Source: Streptomyces carminius (GTDB taxonomy: Bacteria > Actinomycetota > Actinomycetes > Streptomycetales > Streptomycetaceae). From it: 52,178 nucleotides of DNA. The notes below the pieces were generated by a model. It was not told the origin of the DNA. It saw only the letters and a list, made by a program, of their open reading frames with translations, and ran no database searches. Each line of letters begins with the position of its first letter. Position 1 is the first letter of the stretch. The stretch covers positions 1 through 52,178 of the forward strand of contig NZ_PGGW01000044.1 in the NCBI RefSeq assembly GCF_002794255.1, written 5' to 3'. Of the stretch, positions 8,551 to 16,342 are shown in pieces. Position numbers and translations under genes: made by a program.

Positions 8551-8918
8551 CCGACGACTTCGCCCTCACCGTTCAGCGCACCGACGGCCCTCTGGCCCTG
8601 GTCGCCGTCGCCGGTGAGATCGACATGGAGACCGCACCCGCTCTGCGCACCAGGGCGCTGGAGGTCATCGCCCAAGGCCACCCACGTCTGATCCTGGACC
8701 TGGCAGCCGTGACCTTCTGCGACTCCTCCGGCCTCAACGTCCTGATCAACATTGTGCGCTGCGCGAAAGCCGCCGGCGGCTCCCTGGCCCTGGCCGCCGT
8801 CCCCGACCGCCTGGCCCGGATGCTCGACTTCACCGGCGTCAGCACCCTCATGCTCTCCTACCCCGGCATCGACGAAGCCGTGAGCGCCCACCACACCACC
8901 GCCCCCGAACCCGGCTGA
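8547..8918 (+). CDS. STAS-domain anti-sigma factor antagonist
   Basis: A 123-residue single STAS domain. The phosphorylatable serine lies in VTFCDSSGLNVLINI; the N-terminal strand block GEIDMETAPALR and the closing RMLDFTGVSTLML are typical. Its GTG start overlaps the phosphatase stop (GTGA), showing translational coupling. The likely role is a partner switch: the dephosphorylated form binds an anti-sigma kinase and the upstream phosphatase resets it. It stops before a divergent, truncated STAS gene. The identity of the sigma factor is unknown. Confidence 0.9.
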   Translation: MTDDFALTVQRTDGPLALVAVAGEIDMETAPALRTRALEVIAQGHPRLILDLAAVTFCDSSGLNVLINIVRCAKAAGGSLALAAVPDRLARMLDFTGVSTLMLSYPGIDEAVSAHHTTAPEPG

Positions 8919-8973
8919 GCCCCGCCTCCAACCAGGCACACGGGTGCGGCGTACCGGCGGCCGCCGGGAGGTG

Positions 8974-9243
8974 TCACCGGGAGGCGCCGGTGACAGGCGC
9001 GTCCACGGTGGTGGAGCCGCCCGCGTCAGCGGCGGCCATGGCTTCGATGGCGTCGACGGCGGTGGGGTAGGCCGGCAGGACCGTGTCCGTACCGGTGATG
9101 GCCAGCAGCCGGCCGAGACGCTCGGGAACGGCAGCCAGGGCCAGGCGGCCGCCCGCGGCCTGGGCGCGGTTGTACACGGTGATCAGAGCGTTCAGGGCCG
9201 AGGAGTCGGCCAAATCCACGACGGCCAGGTCCAGCACCAGCAC
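8974..9243 (-). pseudogene. Truncated STAS-domain protein
   Basis: The frame encodes only the C-terminal two-thirds of a STAS domain: LVLDLAVVDLADSSALNALI, with the serine site, then GGRLALAAVPERLGRLLAIT. The first ~45 residues of the fold, including the GEID block, are missing; upstream DNA on this strand gives no match in any frame. It resembles the intact STAS gene on the other strand in sequence and order, so it may be a decayed paralogue. If translated from the internal ATG it would lack the first strand and helix and probably not fold. Confidence 0.6.
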
Positions 9244-9381
9244 GGTGTGGCTTTGGACGCTGCCATATCCCCTGGGAAGAACCCGGCGGCCGATGACACC
9301 CCCCGGTTATTGGCCGCCGGCCCCGACCCTGGCCGCACCGGTCCGCAGCCCGGAGCAGGCAGGCAGGGTAGATTCGCTGCT

Positions 9382-9685
9382 GTGCCACCGCAGCCCGCCG
9401 CCCGTCCTCTCCTTGACCGGGTCCGGCGTGTCCTGGTTGAGGCCAGGTTCCCCCTCCTCATGGACATCCCCGGTGACGCGGCGGCGGGCCTGTGGGTGGA
9501 GGCGGTCCCGGCCGGGGTGACGATCAGCTGGTGTCCCTTGGACGACTTCACCGCGCTGGCCGGGCAGGTCCCCGAGCCCGGAGCCCGAAGAACCGGCGGC
9601 TGAGGGCAGGCTGCCCGACGCAGTGAACGAAGCACTCCGCAACATCGCTCTGGACTGGCGGTTCCTCCACCCTGACATCTCGTGA
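9382..9685 (+). pseudogene. Conserved hypothetical protein, single frameshift
   Basis: From the GTG at 9382 the frame reads PLLDRVRRVLVEARFPLLMD, then GLWVEAVPAGVTISW, and stops early at about 9603. In the next frame the protein continues from 9590 as EPAAEGRLPDAVNEALRNIA and LDWRFLHPDIS to the TGA at 9683-9685. Removing one C from GAGCCCGAAGAA joins the two, giving about 100 residues. This is either a recent indel or a sequence error. I do not recognise a named family. A perfect palindrome follows directly. Confidence 0.5.
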
Positions 9686-9687
9686 TC

Positions 9688-9725
9688 CTTGGGGGGTGAG
9701 ACCCTGCAGGGTCTCACCCCCCAAG
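9688..9725. terminator. Perfect 38-bp palindrome
   Basis: The 19-base half CTTGGGGGGTGAGACCCTG is followed at once by its exact reverse complement. As RNA it would fold into a very stable hairpin with a tiny loop. It starts 2 nt after the stop of the preceding reading frame, fitting a terminator. Confidence 0.7.
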
Positions 9726-9759
9726 ACGGTATGAAAACCACGTGAGGGAACTTACTTAA

Positions 9760-9780
9760 GACTCCTAACAAAAGTGGTGG
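9760..9780 (+). repeat. Orphan IS5-type terminal repeat
   Basis: GACTCCTAACAAAAGTGGTGG. The first 14 bases are identical to the inward-reading outer end of the intact IS5 element (11650 backwards), and related to its inner end near 10730. No transposase lies directly inside it; the kinase-like gene does. It is either the scar of another copy or the outer end of a larger unit spanning 9760-11650. Confidence 0.6.
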
Positions 9781-9905
9781 CCTTGACCTGGTCAGAGGTC
9801 GGTGTCGTGCACGAGGCCGCCGGGTAGCAGGACGCGGTCAGCCGCGTAATCGCACCGCGATAAACCTGGCGACGTCGGCGATCATCCCCGGGATACTGGT
9901 CGTCC

Positions 9906-10652
9906 ATGGATGAGGTCAAAGTCGTCGTCGCCCATTCCGAGCGCGCGACTCTGTGCGTCGGTGACGTGTTCTTGAAGGTGGACGCCGATCAGGCGCGCAT
10001 CGACGTCGAGGTCGAGGCGATGTCCCTCGCGCCGGTCCCGACCCCGGAGGTCCTGTGGCGCAAGCCGCCCGTGCTCGCGATCGCCGCGCTCCCGGGGACG
10101 ACGCTTGGGCACCTCGGCGGGCCGTCGACCGGGTCGCCGGCGGCGTGGGCCGCGGCGGGCGCCGCCATCCGGAAGCTGCACAAAGCGCCCCTGCCGCCCC
10201 AGCCGGGCCGGGCCGGGCGGAGCATCGCCGCGCTGGCGGCGGAACTCGACGCCGAGTGCGAGTTGCTCGTGACGAGGGGCCTGCTGCCCGCCGACCTGGT
10301 CGCCCGCAACCGCCAGGTCGCCGAGGCCGCGCTCCGGCCGTGGACTCCGGCGTTCACGCACGGCGACCTGCAGATCGCGCACGTCTTCGTCGACGGCGAC
10401 GAGGTCACGGGCATCATCGACTGGTCCGAGGCGGGCCGGGGTGATGCCCTGTACGACCTCGCCACCTTCACGCTCGGACACGAGGAGCACCTCGGCGACG
10501 TCCTCGCTGGCTATGGCACCGACATCGACCTCGATGTGATCCACGCGTGGTGGTCGTTGCGAAGCCTGCTGGCAGTTCGCTGGCTGATCGAGCACGGCTT
10601 CGACCCCTTCGCGCCGGGCTGTGAAGTCGACGTGCTGAGATCCCGGATGTGA
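9906..10652 (+). CDS. Aminoglycoside-phosphotransferase-family protein
   Basis: A 248-residue protein of the APH/choline-kinase fold. The catalytic loop is FTHGDLQIAHVFVDGD, in which the Asp is kept while the usual Asn is replaced by His. The metal-binding block follows as IIDWSEAGRGDALYDLA. The N-terminal nucleotide lobe is short (LCVGDVFLKVD supplies the lysine). The ATG at 9906 is the first good start. Members of this family phosphorylate antibiotics or small metabolites; the substrate here cannot be predicted. The gene lies between an orphan IS end and an intact IS5 element, so it may have been moved as a cassette. Codon use matches the surroundings. Confidence 0.75.
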   Translation: MDEVKVVVAHSERATLCVGDVFLKVDADQARIDVEVEAMSLAPVPTPEVLWRKPPVLAIAALPGTTLGHLGGPSTGSPAAWAAAGAAIRKLHKAPLPPQPGRAGRSIAALAAELDAECELLVTRGLLPADLVARNRQVAEAALRPWTPAFTHGDLQIAHVFVDGDEVTGIIDWSEAGRGDALYDLATFTLGHEEHLGDVLAGYGTDIDLDVIHAWWSLRSLLAVRWLIEHGFDPFAPGCEVDVLRSRM

Positions 10653-10728
10653 GGCTGCGCGGGCCTGACCGCTACGTATGCGTTCTGACGCATCGAGCAG
10701 GCCATCCCCTGGGGCGATCGCCCACCCT

Positions 10729-11650
10729 TACTCTCAACAAAGTGCGGTGCGCAGTCGTCGCCAGCAGATGACGGCGCAGCCAAGGGTGACGAACGCGTGG
10801 TGGATGTCGTCGCGGATCTCCCAGCGGATGCGCAGGCGGCGGAACCAGTGCAGCAGCGCGATCGCTCCTTCCACGACCCAGCGGTACACGCCCAGGCCGG
10901 AGCCGTGCCCGGTGCCGCGCCGGGCGAGGTGCGGGGTGATCTGGAACCGGCGGACCTTGTCCCGGTAGACCTCGTGGTCATAGCCGCGGTCGGCGTACAA
11001 GTGCTTGGGGCGGCGCAGTGGCTGGCCGCACTTGCCGCGGATCGGCGGGACGGCCTGGAGCAGCGGGATCAGTTGGGTGACGTCGTTGCGGTTGCCGCCG
11101 GTGGTGATCGCGGTGAGCGGGATGCCGTGCGCCTCGACGATCAGGTGGTGCTTGCTGCCGGCCTTGCCCCGGTCCACCGGGGACGGACCGGTGGCCGGCC
11201 CGCCCTTCATCGCGCGGATGTGGCTGGAGTCGACCGCGGCGCGGGAGAAGTCCAGCAGGTCTGCGGCCCGCAGCTCGGAGAGCAGCAGCTCGTGCAGGTG
11301 CTGCCAGACCCCGGCCTCGTTCCAGTCCCGCAGCCGTCGCCAGCAGGTCATCCCCGAGCCGAAGCCCAGCTCCTGGGGCAGATACTCCCAGCGGATCCCG
11401 GTGTACAGCACGAACAGGTTCCCGCACAGCACCTTGCGGCTATCCAGACGCTTACGACCTGGACGCCGCGGATTACGTGGGACGACCGGCAGCAGCGGCT
11501 CGATGCGCGCCCACAACTCGTCGTCGATCTCCCACGGTCTGGCAGCGGTCTTCCTCGTCTCGACTGGCTCGCACTCCCTTCGGCCAGCATCAACAAGAAC
11601 TGACACTCCGTCATTCCCAGAGGTCCAGAAGCCTCTTTTTGTTAGGAGTC
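10729..11650 (-). mobile_element. IS5-family insertion sequence, intact transposase
   Basis: About 920 bp bounded by related ends. The outer end, read inward from 11650, is GACTCCTAACAAAAAGAGGC; the inner end, read inward from about 10729, is TACTCTCAACAAAGTGCGGT. Both share ACTC-two-pyrimidine-AACAAA. The transposase stop lies within the inner repeat, as is usual in this family. Flanks (CTTAA for the outer orphan copy, ATAAG at 11651) give no obvious target duplication. Confidence 0.7.
10734..11606 (-). CDS. IS5-family DDE transposase
   Basis: A 290-residue protein. It has the N-terminal DUF4096-like domain (WEIDDELWARIEPLLPVVPR, GIRWEYLPQELGFGSGMTCW) and a full DDE catalytic domain: the first Asp in AAVDSSHIRAMKGG, the second in HLYADRGYDHEVY, and the Glu in YRWVVEGAIALLHWFRRLRI. 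It appears intact and probably active. The GTG at 11606 is the assigned start, although no convincing ribosome site precedes it. The C-terminus ends inside the terminal repeat. Confidence 0.9.
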   Translation of the reverse strand: MSVLVDAGRRECEPVETRKTAARPWEIDDELWARIEPLLPVVPRNPRRPGRKRLDSRKVLCGNLFVLYTGIRWEYLPQELGFGSGMTCWRRLRDWNEAGVWQHLHELLLSELRAADLLDFSRAAVDSSHIRAMKGGPATGPSPVDRGKAGSKHHLIVEAHGIPLTAITTGGNRNDVTQLIPLLQAVPPIRGKCGQPLRRPKHLYADRGYDHEVYRDKVRRFQITPHLARRGTGHGSGLGVYRWVVEGAIALLHWFRRLRIRWEIRDDIHHAFVTLGCAVICWRRLRTALC

Positions 11651-11871
11651 ATAAGTCCGGAAAGGGCATCGGGACTCACCGAGCTCCTGGCCCGCGAACT
11701 ACGCGCCCGCGGCCGCCGGGTCGACGTGGGTGAGGCCGACAGCAGCCGACCTGCCGCATCGGCGATGACCTGCCACGCCGAGCCGGGCTCGTCGGACATG
11801 GCGGCGCCGACCCGGCTGAGAGCTACCGCGGAACTGCGCACCGACCGGTGACCGGCCGGTGCGGACCCGGT
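11651..11871. other. Short remnant between the IS and the monooxygenase
   Basis: One plus-strand frame entering from the IS boundary reads GLTELLARELRARGRRVDVG and stops at 11851. The composition is gene-like and is cut by the IS end, so it is likely the tail of a gene interrupted or truncated by the insertion. The family cannot be named. Confidence 0.3.
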
Positions 11872-13014
11872 CTACCAGTTCGCGGCTTCGCGAGAGGCGA
11901 GCCGGTTCGTGCGACCGACCGCGCGGCCCACCGCGTTACGCACCGCGAGGCCCTGCCGGGTGCGGGGCACCATGAGCCTGGAGAGCAGACCCACGCGTCG
12001 CTGCCGCGGACCCACCTCACGGCGGAGCCGCGACTCGTAGGCGGCGAAAGCGCGGGCGTGATCACCGGGATGGGCGGTGAGTTCTTCTGCGAGGGCGTAC
12101 GCGCCCGCCATCGCCATGCTGGACCCGTCGCCCAGCAGGGCTGTCGCCGCCGCCGCGTCCCCGAGCAGTACGACCCGTCCGCGGGACCACGAGGGCACCC
12201 GGACGGTGGTCAGGGGGTCGAAGAACGGAGCCGGGTGGTCGAGGAACGCCGCCACGAGTTCCGGTGCCCGCCACGGCACGTCGGCGTAGGCGTCGGCCAC
12301 GGTCTGCTTGTGAAGGGCGATGTTCTTGCGGTCGTGGGGCGCCGGCTGTTCGGCCCGGAAGGTAAAGATCGCGAGCGGGGTGGTCCGCGAGGGGTGGACG
12401 ACCAGCATCCGGTTCGGCACGGTCAGCATCGTCATCTCACTCGGATCCTCGATGGCGTCGGGTTCCAGCGGCACGGTCGCGCCGTACAGACCCAGGTCGC
12501 TCGCGAACTGCTGCTCGGGGCCGAACACCAGGCGCCGTACGGTGGAGTGCATCCCATCGGCACCGACTACCAGGTCGAAGCGCCGTGGCGCGGACCGCCG
12601 GAAGGTGACGTCGACCCCACCTCCGTCCTGGTCGAGAGCAGTGACCGTGTCGTCGAACAAGAACTCGGCCTCGGTCTGCGCCGACCGGTGGAGTACCTCG
12701 GACAGGTCGGCTCGGGTCACCTCGACCGTCGGCGTCTTGTCAGAGGCGAGCGGGAGTTGCAGGATTCGCCTGCCTCTGGGGTCGAGCAGGGTCAGTGACC
12801 GATTGCGGGTGGCGAGTCCGCGGAGCTGCGGGAGGATGCCCATGCGGTCGGCGACCGGGATCGCGGGCCCCTTCACGACGATCGCGCTACCACCGGAGCG
12901 CAGCTGCCGGGCGTGTTCGACGACCGTCGGCCGGTGTCCATTCCGGGAGAGCCAGTACGCGAGTGCAGGCCCTGCAATTCCAGCACCGACTATCAGCACC
13001 TCGGGCTTCTTCAT
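11872..13014 (-). CDS. FAD-dependent monooxygenase (PHBH/TetX-like)
   Basis: A 380-residue flavoprotein hydroxylase. The Rossmann motif is VLIVGAGIAGPALAYWLSR at residues 5-23, the DG motif is VVGADGMHSTVRRL near 155, and the GD motif is GRVVLLGDAAAATALLGDG near 285. The ATG at 13014 follows GAGAGG with 8-nt spacing. Homologues hydroxylate aromatic compounds or inactivate drugs such as tetracyclines and rifamycins, but the substrate here cannot be told. It is transcribed divergently from an ArsR-type repressor, with two inverted repeats between them, so induction by a small molecule is likely. Confidence 0.85.
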   Translation of the reverse strand: MKKPEVLIVGAGIAGPALAYWLSRNGHRPTVVEHARQLRSGGSAIVVKGPAIPVADRMGILPQLRGLATRNRSLTLLDPRGRRILQLPLASDKTPTVEVTRADLSEVLHRSAQTEAEFLFDDTVTALDQDGGGVDVTFRRSAPRRFDLVVGADGMHSTVRRLVFGPEQQFASDLGLYGATVPLEPDAIEDPSEMTMLTVPNRMLVVHPSRTTPLAIFTFRAEQPAPHDRKNIALHKQTVADAYADVPWRAPELVAAFLDHPAPFFDPLTTVRVPSWSRGRVVLLGDAAAATALLGDGSSMAMAGAYALAEELTAHPGDHARAFAAYESRLRREVGPRQRRVGLLSRLMVPRTRQGLAVRNAVGRAVGRTNRLASREAANW

Positions 13015-13108
13015 GACGATGACCTCTCGGAGTGTCGATGACCAGGTCCCGGCGAGCGCCGGGCCGGGTCTCAGGGAGCGGCGGCACGGGGCAGCGCAAC
13101 CGGAACCA

Positions 13109-13130
13109 AGGTACGAAATACTTCGTACCT
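13109..13130. promoter_or_regulatory. Operator 1 in the ArsR/monooxygenase intergenic region
   Basis: AGGTACGAA, 4-nt spacer, then TTCGTACCT: perfect 9-bp arms. It shares the AGGTAyGA / TCGTACCT core with a second repeat 16 bp further on. Both lie between divergent genes, as expected for a repressor site. Confidence 0.65.
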
Positions 13131-13145
13131 CAGTGGAGCACATCC

Positions 13146-13173
13146 TTCAGGTATGATTCAAGTCGTACCTGAA
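13146..13173. promoter_or_regulatory. Operator 2, next to the ArsR gene start
   Basis: TTCAGGTATGA, a 6-nt spacer, then TCGTACCTGAA: 11-bp arms with one mismatch. It ends 12 nt before the GTG of the ArsR gene and overlaps its ribosome site region, so binding would block expression of that gene (autoregulation). Confidence 0.65.
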
Positions 13174-13184
13174 GGGGGTGCCGT

Positions 13185-13520
13185 GTGGCCGGGAGGAACC
13201 TGGTCGGCCCGGAGGCCGATGCGCTCGATCTGGGTGCGGTGTTTCGTGCCCTCGCCGACGAGCACCGTCGTTCGGTGATGACGCAGTTGGCCGCCGACCG
13301 CAGCGACAGCGAGCGGGGCTGCAACTCGTTCGGTCTTCCGATCTCGAAGCAGACCCAGACCCACCACTTCCGGGTCCTGCGCGAGGCAGGTCTCATTGAC
13401 GAGATCGACTACGGCAACCGCAAGGGCATCCGACTACGACGCGCGGACATCGAGAAGAGGTTCCCCGGGCTGCTTGCGCTCCTGGGAGCAGAGCCTCCGG
13501 GCGGTACCGCTCCTCGCTGA
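13185..13520 (+). CDS. ArsR-family transcriptional regulator
   Basis: A 111-residue winged-helix protein: FRALADEHRRSVMTQLAADR, the recognition helix region PISKQTQTHHFRVLREAGLI, then the wing DYGNRKGIRLRRADIEKRFP. It has no metal-binding cysteine pair of the classic ArsR type; only one Cys is visible, so it probably senses an organic ligand. The GTG at 13185 follows AAGGGGG. It is divergent from the monooxygenase and probably represses both itself and that gene through the two palindromes. Confidence 0.85.
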   Translation: MAGRNLVGPEADALDLGAVFRALADEHRRSVMTQLAADRSDSERGCNSFGLPISKQTQTHHFRVLREAGLIDEIDYGNRKGIRLRRADIEKRFPGLLALLGAEPPGGTAPR

Positions 13521-13546
13521 GTGGCGGCGTCGTTTGAATGGTGGTT

Positions 13547-14068
13547 CCGGCTCACCTTCCGGGCTCTGTGGCCATGTTGGGGGCGGTGGCTTCTGGATCA
13601 TGGTGGGAGCAGGATGCGGCGTCGTGGCAGGTCGAAGTTGGCGCGGCCGTACATCTGTCTGTTCAGCAGCTTGATCCTGGTGACGTTGCCCTCGACTGCT
13701 CCGGACGTGTACGTGGTGGTGAGGGGGACTGGATGGCCGCGCGGTCGCGTCGCATGCCGTTGGCCGGAGCTCGCAGTTCGCGTTGGCCGTCGAGGCGTAC
13801 GTCGGCGATCCGGACATCGAGGGCCAGATGCTCGCTGCGGCGATCCCGGACCATGAGGGCCGGACGGCGGGCGTACTCGGCGGTCGTCGCCGGTGCGGGG
13901 GTGCGTTCGCACGGCGACTCGAGCCTCCACATCCGTCAGCACCAGCTGGCCGGCCTTCACTCCGACACCGGGCAGTAAAAGGTTCGCGACCTGGACCTCA
14001 CCCATTACCACTGATAGCTGCCCAACAGCCCCCAAAACAGCGACAGAGCCCGGAAAGCGAGCCAGAGC
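13547..14068 (-). mobile_element. Internally deleted ISL3-type element
   Basis: About 520 bp flanked by imperfect inverted repeats of roughly 45 bp that share GGCTC-C-TTCCGGGCTCTGT and TTGGGGGC blocks. Between them, on the minus strand, lies an ISL3 transposase start (LLLPGVGVKAGQLVLTDVEA, 13990 downwards), joined after a scrambled stretch to an ISL3 transposase end (SGAVEGNVTRIKLLNRQMYG and RANFDLPRRRILLPP, ending at 13598). The catalytic middle is gone. It could only move if supplied with transposase from elsewhere. Confidence 0.6.
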
Positions 14069-14074
14069 CATTTC

Positions 14075-14938
14075 TGACTGACCGTTTCGGAATGATCTGC
14101 GGAGCCGGCGGAGGCAGACGATGGCGCAGGCCAGTTCCAGCAGGCTTTGATGGGGATCGACTCGGCGTTCGTAGCGGATACGCAGGCGTTTGAGAGGTGA
14201 CGGAGCCAGGCGAAGGTGCGCTCGACGGCCCACCGGGTGCGGCCGGGGCCGGAGCCATGCGGGGCGATGGCCGGCTGGATACCGCGCTGCCACAGCAGGC
14301 GGCGGTACTTGAGGTAGTCGTGGCCGCGGTCGGCGTACAGCCTCTTGGGCCGGTGCCGCGGTCTGCCGCGCAGTCCGCGCAGGCGCGGTATCGCGTCGAG
14401 CAGGGGCAGCAGTTGGGTGACGTCGTGGCGGTTGCCGCCGGTCAGGGAGACGGCCAGCGGGGTGCCGCAGGCATCGACGATCAGGTGGTGCCTGGATCCG
14501 GGCCGGCCCCGGCCGACCGGGGAGGGGCCGGCATGGGCCCCCTTTGACCGCGCGAACGTGCGAACCGTCGACCGCGCAGCCGTCCATCTCCAGTCCTCCG
14601 GCCGTGCGGAGTTCGGCCAGCAGGATCTCGTGCAGGCGGGGCCACACACCGGCCTCGGTCCGGTCCCGCAGACGGCGCCAGACGGTCACCCCCGAGCAGC
14701 CGACCATCCGGGCAGGCACGTCGCGCCAGCTCACGCCCGTGCGCAGGACGTAGACGATGCCGGCCAACGCGGTCCGGTCCGGTACCGGTCGCCGCCCGGG
14801 ACAGCGGTGCCGGCGCGGAAGCCGAGGCGGCAGCAGCGGAGCTGTGCGTTCCCACAGGTCATCGGGCACAAGATCGGCAGGCACCCGACCGGCCCTGCCA
14901 GAACCGTCGCAGATCACCAGGCGACACACCGATCTCAT
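14075..14938 (-). pseudogene. IS5-family transposase, two frameshifts
   Basis: Three segments rebuild one transposase. The first, from the ATG at 14938, reads VPADLVPDDLWERTAPLLPP and MDGCAVDGSHVRAVKGG. A shift at AAAGGGGGC moves to GPSPVGRGRPGSRHHLIVDA, LYADRGHDYLKY and RTRWAVERTFAWL. A second shift returns to LKRLRIRYERRVDPHQSLLE and ends about RRSFRNG. All three catalytic residues are still recognisable. The first break is at a slippery-looking run and could be programmed, but the second is not explained that way, so the gene is called broken. It abuts the deleted ISL3 element. Confidence 0.7.
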
Positions 14939-15022
14939 TTTGAAGCGATCGGTTACGGCCGGCGTTTCGACCGGATGCCCGGCCTTCCGTGAACCTTTCC
15001 GCCCGGAAGGCCGACTGTCTGT

Positions 15023-15586
15023 GTGACGGATGGTGCAGAGCAGGGGGGTGTGGTGGGCGACGACGCGTTGCTGGTGGTGCGCTGCCAGCTTGGGGAGCGG
15101 GAGGCGTTCCGCGAGCTGGTGGCCGTGTGGCACTCCCCGCTGTGGCGCTATGTCCGGGGCATGGTCGGCTCTGCGCACCTCGCGGACGATCTTGCTCAGG
15201 AGGTGTGGGTCACTGTGGTGCGCGGCCTGCCGCGGCTGCGTCAGCCGGAGCGGTTCGCCCCCTGGCTGTTCACCATCGCCCGGCGCGCGGTCACCGACCA
15301 CCTGCGGCAGACGTACAAGGCTGCGGAGACGGCCATGGAGGAAGCCACGGCCGCCGCCGCCGACGACGAGCTCGGCGGTGTGCTCACCACGGTGCAGATC
15401 GAGGCAGGTCTTACCGCTCTGCCGCCCTTGGAGCGCGAGGTGCTGATCCTCTTCCACCTGGAGGACCTGCCACTGGCTTCCTGTGCGGAGGTGCTCGGTG
15501 TGCCGGCCGGCACGGTCAAGAGCAGGCTGCACCGCGCCCGGCGCATGCTGCGCGACCACCTTGCCGAGAAGGGATACCAGGCATGA
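15023..15586 (+). CDS. ECF-type RNA polymerase sigma factor
   Basis: A 187-residue sigma-70 family protein with regions 2 and 4 only. Region 2 includes AHLADDLAQEVWVTVVRGLP and FAPWLFTIARRAVTDHLRQ; region 4 is LPPLEREVLILFHLEDLPLA followed by the helix-turn-helix VLGVPAGTVKSRLHRARRML. The start is taken at GTG 15023; a GTG at 15053 behind AGGGGGG is an alternative. The stop overlaps the next gene by 4 nt (ATGA). No classic zinc anti-sigma (HxxxCxxC) gene is adjacent; the coupled membrane protein may serve instead. Confidence 0.9.
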   Translation: MTDGAEQGGVVGDDALLVVRCQLGEREAFRELVAVWHSPLWRYVRGMVGSAHLADDLAQEVWVTVVRGLPRLRQPERFAPWLFTIARRAVTDHLRQTYKAAETAMEEATAAAADDELGGVLTTVQIEAGLTALPPLEREVLILFHLEDLPLASCAEVLGVPAGTVKSRLHRARRMLRDHLAEKGYQA

Positions 15587-16068
15587 GCGAGCAGAACCGC
15601 GCAGCGCAGCGGGCCGTGCCCGAGCGGCTGGAGCGCGCGCTGGCCGCGGAGGTGTCACTGCGGTCGCGGCTGCGCCACGTGGCGGTGGGCCTGGCCGGGG
15701 GGTGCGGCGCGGCCGTGATCGCGGTGTTGTGGGCCACCGAGCCGAACGCTCTGCCGGCGCCCACCCGGGCCGTCTTCGCCGGACTGATCGCCACCGGGCT
15801 GGCCTGGGCCGTCTTCGCCGGCTGGGTGCTGAGCAGGCGTCGGCCGCTGTTCGCCCGGGACCGGGTGCTGTCCGCCCGGATCGCACTGGCGGCGACCGCG
15901 GTGACCGCCCTGGCCGGGGTGGCGCTGGCCGCGGTCCGCGGCAGCACCGCCGACCTGGTGGCCACCGCCGCAGGCGGGGTCGTCTTCACCGCCGCCGCGG
16001 TGCTCGTCCTGGTACGGGCGCGGCGCCGGCGGCGCGAACTGCTGCGACTGCGGGATGCCTTGTGGTAG
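15583..16068 (+). CDS. Four-span membrane protein coupled to the ECF sigma
   Basis: A 161-residue protein. About 30 charged N-terminal residues (MSEQNRAAQRAVPERLERAL) are followed by four hydrophobic segments: near residues 34-52 (VAVGLAGGCGAAVIAVLWA), 60-82 (AVFAGLIATGLAWAVFAGWV), 100-120 (ARIALAATAVTALAGVALAA) and 125-146 (LVATAAGGVVFTAAAVLVLV). A basic tail (RARRRRRELLRLRD) follows. Its ATG overlaps the sigma stop. Such sigma-linked membrane proteins often act as anti-sigma factors holding the sigma at the membrane; that role is inferred from coupling only. Confidence 0.75.
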   Translation: MSEQNRAAQRAVPERLERALAAEVSLRSRLRHVAVGLAGGCGAAVIAVLWATEPNALPAPTRAVFAGLIATGLAWAVFAGWVLSRRRPLFARDRVLSARIALAATAVTALAGVALAAVRGSTADLVATAAGGVVFTAAAVLVLVRARRRRRELLRLRDALW

Positions 16069-16131
16069 GACGCGCCCTGAACAGCCGAACCCGCCCAAGA
16101 CAGGATCACCCGGATCATCAGGGAGACAGAC

Positions 16132-16269
16132 ATGGACAACAAGACTCCTCCGATCGGCCCGCTGGCCCTCGCGCTCCGCCTCCGCGGTGCGGGCAAGCAC
16201 ACCGTCCTGGTCATCGCGGCCCTGGCCGGTACCGCCCTGTTGATCGGTATCGGCCTGCTCCTGACCTGA
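16132..16269 (+). CDS. 45-residue single-span membrane peptide
   Basis: Starts MDNKTPPIGPLALALRLRGA, followed by a hydrophobic segment TVLVIAALAGTALLIGIGLL at residues 24-43. AGGGAGA lies 5-6 nt before the ATG at 16132. It is 63 nt downstream of the four-span protein and upstream of a good hairpin, so it is probably the third gene of the sigma operon. The function is unknown; a regulatory membrane peptide is possible. Confidence 0.6.
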   Translation: MDNKTPPIGPLALALRLRGAGKHTVLVIAALAGTALLIGIGLLLT

Positions 16270-16310
16270 GCCTGCGGCCCGGAGCCGGGGTTCCACCGCC
16301 GGTGCGTCGT

Positions 16311-16342
16311 TCCCCGGATCGGCAAGTACACCGATCCGGGGA
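16311..16342 (+). terminator. 12-bp hairpin terminator of the sigma operon
   Basis: TCCCCGGATCGG pairs exactly with CCGATCCGGGGA across an 8-nt loop, 41 nt after the peptide stop codon. Confidence 0.7.

Noticed and set aside
9755..11655. Target-site duplication around the 9760-11650 unit
   Set aside because: Flanks CTTAA and ATAAG do not form a convincing direct repeat, so a single composite transposition is not proven.
14500..14560. Programmed frameshift in the IS5 transposase at AAAGGGGGC
   Set aside because: Attractive for this family, but a second unexplained frameshift near the end means the gene is broken anyway.
13598..15886. Single minus-strand frame of 762 codons across IS elements and the sigma gene
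   Set aside because: It chains antisense of the sigma gene, part of an IS5 transposase and ISL3 scraps; not one protein.
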